DNA of 64,000 nucleotides from Chlorobiota bacterium (GTDB lineage Bacteria > Bacteroidota > Ignavibacteria > OLB7). A model generated the notes under the pieces. The model ran no database searches. It was given only the letters and a program-made list of their open reading frames with translations, and had not been told where the DNA came from. The stretch lies in NCBI GenBank assembly GCA_028287785.1, contig JAQBOZ010000012.1, positions 17,645 through 81,644 of the forward strand, given 5' to 3'. The position numbers were made by a program, and so were the translations under genes. Below are positions 53,198 to 61,700 of this stretch, piece by piece (the first letter of the stretch is position 1; every line of letters begins with the position of its first letter).

Positions 53198-56100
53198 ATG
53201 ACCACCTTATCAAGCGAATTGCAACACGCGACCTGGGAGATGTTACGACGAGCGCGCGCAGTTCTTCTTCCGGCAATGCTGCTGCATGCCATCACCGCGC
53301 ACGCCCTGCTGAACGGCACCTTCACCATCGGCGGCGCGGGCGCGAACTATCCGACAATCGACAGCGCGCTTGCAGCTTTATCAGGTGGCATAAACGGTCC
53401 GGTGACATTTCGGATCAACGGCGGCGCCTATATTCCACCAGCCGGCGGCTATGTGCTGCGCGCGATCACCGGAATGAGCGCAACCAATACTGTCACGTTC
53501 AAACCGGCCCTGAATGCCGTGGTCATCATCCAGGGCTCCCTCTCCGTTCCAATCATCGATATCGACCACGGCGATTTCTATACGCTCGATGGATCAAACA
53601 CGACCAGTGGCACATCCCGCGACTGGCAGATCATCAATTCCGGCACCGGATCAGCAGTTCAATTCATCAATGGAGCTACCGGAAACACCGTGAAAAACAT
53701 GGTGCTGATCTGCAATTCCAACGCCACCACAACCGGGATCATCAAAATCGGCACCAGCACGATTTCCGGTGGAATCGGAAATTCGAACAATGTCATCGCG
53801 CATAATACAATCGGAGATTCATCGGGCTCCACGCGTTCCAGAGTCGGCATCTATGCTCGCGGAAGCGTTGGTCACGACAATGTCGAGAATATTATCGATG
53901 GCAACGATATCATCAATTATGCGCGTGGATCGGGAAGCGGATATGGAATTGCCATCGCCACAAATAATCGAAATATCAAAATCCTCCGAAATATCATCCG
54001 AATGACAAATATCACCGGCATCAACAGCCTCGATATTTGTTATGGCATCCATTATTCGGACGATGCCGGTCAGGCCGACACCATAGCGTACAATAGAATC
54101 TGGGATCTCAATACGGAAAAATCAACCACTGAACTGAACGGCATATATATTTCGACTGCCGGAAATGCGCCGGTCTCCATATTCGATAACATGGTCACTC
54201 TTGTCGCCAACGGCGGAACGCTGAACGGTCTTTATATCGATGCCGGCACCGGCTCTCCGGTATGTATCGAGCATAATTCGGTTCATATCGGCGGGACCGC
54301 CACGCGCCGGACGATATCGAACAATCTTCGTCTCTCCGGGACCGCCCCCACCATCCGCAACAATGTTTTCAGCAACGTCCGCACATCGGCGGGGGACACG
54401 ACCAACCTCCTGATCAGCGCGAACACTACCGGTTTTATCAGCGATCACAATCTCTTTTCCACCGGCCTCACGGGAAACGCCATCGGTTCGTTCAACGGGA
54501 GCATCCATGCCGGCCTTGACGCATGGCGTGGGGGATCGGGGGGAGATGGCAACAGCGTAAGCGGATACGTGACATTCACCGATGTTGGCGGCGGGGATCT
54601 GCATGTCAACTCCAGAGAGGTCTTTTCTGGCGAATCGATCGGCATGGCATCCGGGGTCCGGGATGATCACGACGGAGAGACGCGCGCGAATCCGCCGGAC
54701 GCGGGGGCCGACGAAGGGGATTTCAATGGCGCCGCGCTGGCGGTGATCGTTCCGAACGCCGGCGATACCTGCATCGTAAACTATCCGGCACCGGTACGGT
54801 TCAGCGCGAAACGGCCGATGACCGTGAACGTGCAGATATCACTCGATGGGGGATCAACCTGGATCGATCGGGGAACCATAAGCGCAGTGGCCGGAATAAA
54901 CGCCGTTCCGGTCATGATGCCGGATACCGAAACATCACGCGCCCTGGTCCGCGTCGTCAGCATCCGCAACCGCTTCGAGGCAGATACCTCCGATGCCCCG
55001 TTTATGATACTCCGCCCGGCCCTCTCTCTGCTTTCCCCCAACGGCGGCGAGTTGCTCGTCCCCGGCGATACGGCGCGGATTTCATGGTCATCGACTGCCA
55101 TTCCGTCGAACGTAAAGCTCATGCTCGACTATTCGACCGATGGCGGCCTTTCCTGGCGGGCGATTGCCACGGGCCTGCCCTCCCTGAATCTCCCATCGAC
55201 CAACGCTGCCCGCTGGATCGTCCCCGACCTGGTTACCGAACAGGCCGTGGTCAGAGCCACCATCGTGGGAGGGACGCAGATGGATCGCTCGGATAAGTTT
55301 TTCACCATCCTTCCGCGACCACGGGTGACGATCACCCGGCCCGTGCCGGGAGGTGCCCTCTTTGCCGGTGAAACGGCCACGATCCAATGGACATCCATCA
55401 CCACTGATTATGTGCGACTTCAGTATTCGATCGATAACGGCGCCACATGGCTCAACGTGGTGGCCGGGGGAGGGGCTCTGCCCGCATACTTCGGCGAGTT
55501 CCCCTGGCAGATCCCGGATATGGCCGACGGCAACGCGCTGCTCAGAATCATCGACGATGAACGGCCCCGCTATGCCGATACCATCAGCGCATCATTCCCG
55601 ATCCTCCGTTCGGAAATTCGGATCGCCTCGCCAAATGGCGGGGAGAAATTCGAGCCCGGCATGCCGGTAACGGTGCGATGGAACGCCCGGAATGCCACGA
55701 TGTTGAGGCTGGAATATTCCGCCGATGGTGGAAAGAGCTGGGAACTTGTCGCCGATCATATCACGGCCTCGGCCGGCCGGCATGCATTTGTTCCCACCAT
55801 GATGCCGACCAGACAGGCCCTGGTGCGGCTGACAAATCCTGATCGCCCACGCATCAGCGATCTATCCGATGCTCCATTCGAGATCATGGCCGCAACGTCG
55901 ATCACGCTCTACACTCCGGCCGCCGGCGATCGCTTTGCGAGAGGATCGACGACCGTCATTTCCTGGGATGCTCCGCATATTGATCGCGTCGATATCCTCT
56001 TCAGCCCCGATGATGGGGAGACCTGGAACACGCTGGCGGCCGATATCCCCTCGATCGATGGCGCGTTCGTCTGGACACTCCCCGACAGCAATACCACGCA

Positions 56101-57355
56101 TGGTAAAATCCGTGTACGGGAGGCCGGCACAACGCTCCACGGCGAGACCGGGATCTTCGAGATTCACGACCCCGCGGGGCCATCGGTGACGGTGATTGCG
56201 CCGAACGGCGGCGAGAGCTATATGGAGGGAAGCACGGTTCCGATCCGCTGGAGCGCCAACGGGCTTACGGAGATAACAATCGCATATTCAGCCGACGACG
56301 GCGCAACATGGACCGACATTCAGGCAAACGTCCCGGCTGCCAAGGGACAAATCCTCTGGACCGCGCCCAACATGCCGGGGATGGCATATCGCGTCAGAAT
56401 CGTTTCGACGGCTCCGATGATCAGCGGCATGTCAAAGCATCCATTCGCGATCACCCGTCGCGCCACGCCCGCCATTACCATCCTCGCGCCCAATGGCGGC
56501 GAGAAGCTGGAGGTGGGCGGAACCACGGAGGTTCGCTGGAAGGCGATGGATATCACTGCCGGAATGAACGTCGAATACTCCACCGACAGCGGCACCACAT
56601 GGACAAACGCGGCAACCATGCTCGCGACCGGTGATGGCATCTACAGGTTCAACTGGACGGTGCCGAGCGCTCCCACCACGCGGGCGCTGATGCGCGTGAC
56701 AAGCCCGGACGCCGGCGACATATCCGACTCCGTATTTGAAATCGTTCCGATGTCCGGCGGGCGGATCACGGTGATATCGCCGAACGGCGGGGAGATATTC
56801 AGGAGCAACGAGGAGAAGCCGATCACCTGGGGTGCTCCCCCCGATATCATCGCGGTTGATATCGATTACTCACTCGATGGCGGAGCGCACTGGCTTCCGG
56901 TGATGAAGAATATCGCGTCAACGGCGACGGGCGGGCGGCATGCGTGGAGAGTTCCACTGGTCGTGGCGCGAACAACCACGGCGCTGATCCGGGTACGCAA
57001 TCACGCGGATACAACGCGGAGCGATATCTCCGACACGACCTTCACGATCGAGGTGGCATCGGCCGGGATCGCCAACGCTGCCGTTGCCGATAGCGGCACG
57101 CGTTCCCTCGGAGCCTTCCCGAATCCCTTCTCCGAGACCACCGAACTCCGCTGGAATCAGGAAACCCGCGCGGGTGTGGCCCTGAATCTCTACGATGGCA
57201 ACGGCCGGCTGGTCAGAAGCCTGGATCTGGGCGACCGCGAGGCCGGCATCCAGTACTATATGATCGACGGCGAGGGGCTCGTCAGCGGGCTATACATTTA
57301 TGAATTGAGGATCGGAACCGCCGTGGCGCGCGGAACGATCACCGCTATCCGTTAG
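53198..57355 (+). CDS. Giant secreted protein: beta-helix plus eight Ig-like NGGE repeats plus T9SS tail
   Basis: I prefer the ATG at 53198 (MTTLSSELQ), with a later one at 53240 (MLRRARAVLLPAMLLHAITAHA); the open frame from 53072 is basic and not signal-like. After the signal the protein begins LNGTFTIGGAGANYPTIDSALAAL. Parallel beta-helix coils with Asn/Ile/Thr ladders (NNVIAHNTIGDSS, RNIKILRNIIRM) run to about residue 480. Eight repeats of about 95 residues follow, with starts such as LSPNGGELLVPGDT, IASPNGGEKFEPG, VIAPNGGESY, ILAPNGGEKLEVGG, each with a YS-x-DGGxTW core. The protein ends in a T9SS sorting domain (LGAFPNPFSETTELRW, LNLYDGNGRLVRSLD, GLYIYELRIG). It is probably a surface or matrix protein. 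Beta-helix proteins often bind or cleave polysaccharides, but no catalytic residues are recognised. Confidence 0.83.
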   Translation: MTTLSSELQHATWEMLRRARAVLLPAMLLHAITAHALLNGTFTIGGAGANYPTIDSALAALSGGINGPVTFRINGGAYIPPAGGYVLRAITGMSATNTVTFKPALNAVVIIQGSLSVPIIDIDHGDFYTLDGSNTTSGTSRDWQIINSGTGSAVQFINGATGNTVKNMVLICNSNATTTGIIKIGTSTISGGIGNSNNVIAHNTIGDSSGSTRSRVGIYARGSVGHDNVENIIDGNDIINYARGSGSGYGIAIATNNRNIKILRNIIRMTNITGINSLDICYGIHYSDDAGQADTIAYNRIWDLNTEKSTTELNGIYISTAGNAPVSIFDNMVTLVANGGTLNGLYIDAGTGSPVCIEHNSVHIGGTATRRTISNNLRLSGTAPTIRNNVFSNVRTSAGDTTNLLISANTTGFISDHNLFSTGLTGNAIGSFNGSIHAGLDAWRGGSGGDGNSVSGYVTFTDVGGGDLHVNSREVFSGESIGMASGVRDDHDGETRANPPDAGADEGDFNGAALAVIVPNAGDTCIVNYPAPVRFSAKRPMTVNVQISLDGGSTWIDRGTISAVAGINAVPVMMPDTETSRALVRVVSIRNRFEADTSDAPFMILRPALSLLSPNGGELLVPGDTARISWSSTAIPSNVKLMLDYSTDGGLSWRAIATGLPSLNLPSTNAARWIVPDLVTEQAVVRATIVGGTQMDRSDKFFTILPRPRVTITRPVPGGALFAGETATIQWTSITTDYVRLQYSIDNGATWLNVVAGGGALPAYFGEFPWQIPDMADGNALLRIIDDERPRYADTISASFPILRSEIRIASPNGGEKFEPGMPVTVRWNARNATMLRLEYSADGGKSWELVADHITASAGRHAFVPTMMPTRQALVRLTNPDRPRISDLSDAPFEIMAATSITLYTPAAGDRFARGSTTVISWDAPHIDRVDILFSPDDGETWNTLAADIPSIDGAFVWTLPDSNTTHGKIRVREAGTTLHGETGIFEIHDPAGPSVTVIAPNGGESYMEGSTVPIRWSANGLTEITIAYSADDGATWTDIQANVPAAKGQILWTAPNMPGMAYRVRIVSTAPMISGMSKHPFAITRRATPAITILAPNGGEKLEVGGTTEVRWKAMDITAGMNVEYSTDSGTTWTNAATMLATGDGIYRFNWTVPSAPTTRALMRVTSPDAGDISDSVFEIVPMSGGRITVISPNGGEIFRSNEEKPITWGAPPDIIAVDIDYSLDGGAHWLPVMKNIASTATGGRHAWRVPLVVARTTTALIRVRNHADTTRSDISDTTFTIEVASAGIANAAVADSGTRSLGAFPNPFSETTELRWNQETRAGVALNLYDGNGRLVRSLDLGDREAGIQYYMIDGEGLVSGLYIYELRIGTAVARGTITAIR

Positions 57356-58704
57356 CGGCATTGTAGCCACGCTGGTGAGCACCCGACCGGATCGGCTCGG
57401 CATCCGGGAGAGTTCAGAGAGCGGCCCGTACCGATCACGGTGGCCGCTCTCGTCGTTTGAATATGATCCGGCAACGGCTTCAGCGGCACCAATCTTCCCC
57501 GACAGGCCGACGCGCAGGCGGATATCATACCGTGCCAGGTCGTCGAATTACTTCGGATTGCCGATGATCCGGATCACCCGATAAATACCTCATCCACCAT
57601 CCGAATGCTGCACGATTATTCCCGGACCCGAACGGCACCTGCACGGCCGGAACGTTCAAGGGCAATATTCATATTTATGCAGTTAATAGGATATTTATGC
57701 ATGGAATGATGATTTCCTCCGCGTTATCGGTGATACGCGCATAAATAATGCGGAGCCTGAATGAACATGCGATTGGCTTATAATAATGGCGGCGGTGATT
57801 CTTCATTGCCCGGGTCCACCGGCTTTCACATCCCGGGGCAGCGCATTCAGCAATATGCGGAGCGCCACGAAATGCCCATGAAATCACGCTTCGGCCGTGC
57901 CGGAATCGCCGGAAACGGAGCGCCGGCCGGAAACCCGATGCAGTACGCGGTCGGGATAATGAGCGGCATGGCGTTCATTCTAGCAGATTGATACCGAAAG
58001 TCGATAAATAGCGGTGGGGGTAAAATCGGCCGAAACAGCTCTCAGGAGTTCCCTCAAAAACCGTGGAAATTCAGGAAGAATATCCCTCGCGACTTCGCGT
58101 TATTTCAGTGAACGGCCTCTCTCTGACTCCCGGCATCCGCCATATATCCAGTCCGCCGCAATTTCTTTTCATTGCATCCAGAATCTGAATATGCGATATT
58201 ACCGAACGGTATACTTCTCTCTGTTCAGTTGGTGTGAACAATACCGCGAGCGTCTCCATCAATCCGTAATCTCCCCGGTAGCTTTCCAGGCTGCCCGTTA
58301 CGCGATGTGAATGTTCGTCCGGCACCTCCCATCAGGAGCGTGTTGCGACGATCTTTTATGTCCTGAAACGGCCTTACCTCAGCGGTGAGGGCATCCATTC
58401 ACGATGCCTTCATCCGGGTAGTGTATTTTTTTCTGTCAATTCAACCTCCGGTTACTCTGATCGGATGCAGTCGCCATCGGCTGATCGGGCTCAGGCATGG
58501 GCCTGAGCGGAGCGGAGCGCTCCCGGAAACGCCGAAATCCAGCCTCTGGACGCACAACCTGCATGGTGCCGCAGCCCGCATCCGGGCACGGCCATTATGA
58601 TATCGACCTTGTCAACGTCCGGGTAGACCACTTCCCCCTCTTCCCCGGACGTTGTTCGCCGATCGCACATTCTTTCTTTCCTTCATTCCATAGAGGAGAT
58701 CCAC
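57356..58704. other. Long intergenic region between the giant paralogues
   Basis: In about 1,350 bases I find no frame with protein-like features. There is a possible terminator hairpin at 57417-57451. The stretch near 57670-57760 is AT-rich, with the word ATATTTATGCA occurring twice. An 8-bp hairpin GCTCAGGC/GCCTGAGC lies at 58489-58508. The last 100 bases should hold the promoter and ribosome site of the next giant gene. Confidence 0.5.
57417..57451 (+). terminator. Hairpin after the first giant gene
   Basis: The perfect 10-bp arms GAGAGCGGCC (57417-57426) and GGCCGCTCTC (57442-57451) lie 62 bases after the stop. They are followed by GTCGTTTGAA, with no proper T-run, so they give a moderate terminator at best. 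Confidence 0.5.
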
Positions 58705-61700
58705 ATGCACAACGCTATCGTCTTCCTCCGCAATCTGCCGCGGAGAATGTACTCGATGCGCGCGCCGGCGTTTGCGATTGCTTTTATCGCCCTGGCGATG
58801 AGCGTCGCGGCCCAGGCACAGCCGCTCTCGGGTACATATACGGTCGGCGGAACCACGCCCAACTACGCCACGATCGACGCGGCGATCACGGACCTGAACA
58901 CCAGGGGCGTCAGCGCTCCGGTCATCTTCAGCATCCGTAGCGGCACGTATACGCCGCCCGCCGCCGGCTATCTGCTCAACTCCGTTGCAACCATGTCGGC
59001 GACCAACACGGTCACCTTCAAGCCGGCCGTCGGTGCCACGGTGACGATAGCGGGGGCCACGAACCTGGGAACAGCGGTGTTCCTGCTGGATGGCGCCAAA
59101 TACTTCATCTTCGATGGATCGAACGTGGTGGGGGGAACATCCAAGGATATGACCATCCGCCAGCAGGAGACCACATATAATCCGGCAATCTGGCTTCGGA
59201 ACGACGCCGACCTGAACGTCATCAAGAACCTCAATCTTCAGGGCGCGGGCGCCAGCCAGGGAAACTTCTCCTCCTCGCAGGGAATCGGCATCGTTTTTAT
59301 CGGCGTTACCACGGCCGTCTCGGGAAATGACTCCAACCTGGTGACCAACTGCGTGGTCGGCGATCCGACCGGCGTCTATCGCTGCAACGTGGGCGTGGGC
59401 TGCTTCGGCACCAGCGCCAAGCCGAACAACGGCAACAAGTTCACCAACCTCGATATCATCAACTACGGCAACAGCGGCAGCGCATATGGTCTGGTGGCCT
59501 ATGCGGAGCAGGCCGGCACCGTGGTGGACGGCTGCTCGGTTCACATGACGATCGCGGCGCCATCGGGCGTATCGACGATGTACGGGCTCTATACCGATTA
59601 CTCGCCGGGCTACCCGATCAACTCCGTCTTCAACGGCAACAAGATCTACAAGCTGACCTCCGCCGCCGCCAACTGGACGGTGTACGGAATCTATCACTGG
59701 GTTTCAACCGCTACCGCGAACTCGACGATCACCAACAATATGATCTCGCTCGGCGAGGATGGCGATCATACCTACTACGGCATCTACTTCGCGACAAGCA
59801 CCGGCACGATCAACTTCTATCACAACACGATCAACCTGAGCGGCAACGAGACCGGCACGCGCATAAGCTACGCCCTCTACAAGAGCAGCTCCAGCGCGCT
59901 GAACGTCCGCAACTCCATCTTCAACAACGTCCGCACCGGCACCGCCTACGGCATGTATGTCAGCTCCACGACGACCTGGAGCTCCAACTATAACTTTGTG
60001 ACCACGGCCGGCCTCAGCACATCCTACGTGGGCTATTATACGGGCGCCAGGACCGCGCTTACCGACTTCCGCACGGCTTCGGGCGGAGACGCCAACAGCG
60101 TGACCGGCATCGTCGGGTTTGTCAGCCCTTCAACCGGCGATCTTCATGTCTCCCCGACCGTTCGCACACCTGTTGAATCCGGCGGCACTCCTCTCGCGAG
60201 CGTGACCACGGACTTCGACGGCCAGTCCCGCAACCTGGCAACGCCCGATATCGGCGCCGATGAGGGAACCTTCCTCCCACTGCTGCCGAACGATTTCATG
60301 GCGGTGCAGCTTACCACACCGGCGGCCGGCTCCCTTACCCGCGCCGCGACGCTTTTCAGCCCGGTGGCGGTTGTCGCCAACAGCGGCCAGAACGTGCAGA
60401 ACAATGTGAACGTCCGCTACCGCATCCTGAACTCCGTCAACGCGGTGGTGTACAACGATATTCAGACCATCACGACGCTTGCCTCCGGCTCCAAGCAGGT
60501 GGTGACATTCAACCAGACCGGCAATCAGTCCGGCACCAGCTCGCTCGCGGCGGGAACGTATACCATCGAGGTCACAACGCAGCTTGCCGGCGACGGCGAC
60601 GCGAGCAATGACGTGCTGACCGGGACGATCACCGTCAAGGCGGCGCTCAGCGGAACCTATACGATCAACAAGCTCGGCGCCGGAGCGACGAACTACACGT
60701 CGTTCACCTCGGCGATCAACGACCTTAACTTCCTTGGGATAAGCGGATCGGTGAACTTCCTGATCGCCTCCGGCACGTATGATGCCACCACGGAGACCTT
60801 CCCGCTGACCCTCGCGAACGCGGCCAGCATGACCGCAACCAACACGGTGACCTTCAAGCCGGCAAGCGGTGCCACGGTGACGCTCGACGCCACCAGCGCC
60901 GGCGCGCTGATCGACCTCAGCGGCGCCCATAACTTCATCTTCGATGGATCGAACGCCAATGGTGGAACCACCAAGAACATGACGGTCATCAACCGCTCCA
61001 CCGGAGCGCCGACCGTCCGGTTCATCAATGGTGGAAGCAGCAACCTTCTCAAGAACATGATCCTTGAGGGTTCCGCGACATCAAGCACCATCGGCATCGT
61101 CAACATCGCCGGCGGCGCGGCCAACTCCAACAACACGATCCTCAACAATACGATCGGCGATCCGACGGGAACCATCCGCTCGGTGGCGGCGGTATATATG
61201 ACCGGTCTTTCGACCGCGATGAACACCTCCAACACGTTCGACGGCAACGATATCGTGAACTTCGGCGTCGGCTCCAACACGGCCTACGGGTTCTATGTCA
61301 GCACCTACAACCAGCTGCTGAAGATGATCCGCAACAAGATCCATATCTCGGCCAACGGCGGCATCACGCCAAGCACGCTGTACGCCGTCTACTACTCCAA
61401 CTCCTCCAGCCTCAACGATACGTTCGCGCTCAACCAGATCTACAGTCTGAACACGGCGTTGACGACGACGACGCAGTATGGCTTCTACGACTGGATCACG
61501 AGTTCGTCGCCGGTATGGCTGTACAACAACATGATCTCGCTGGTCGCCAACGACGGCTCGCTGTACGGCATCTACAACACCGAGCCCTACACCCTCTATA
61601 TCGATCATAACTCGATCTATATCGGAGGAACCAGCACGTCCAGCAGCACATCGTATGCGATAGGGAGCACAAGCGGCGCCACGATATACCTGCGGGACAA

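Noticed and set aside
57761..57991. Possible 76-residue gene between the giants
   Set aside because: There is no ribosome site and no recognisable motif; the region has mixed composition and no supporting context.
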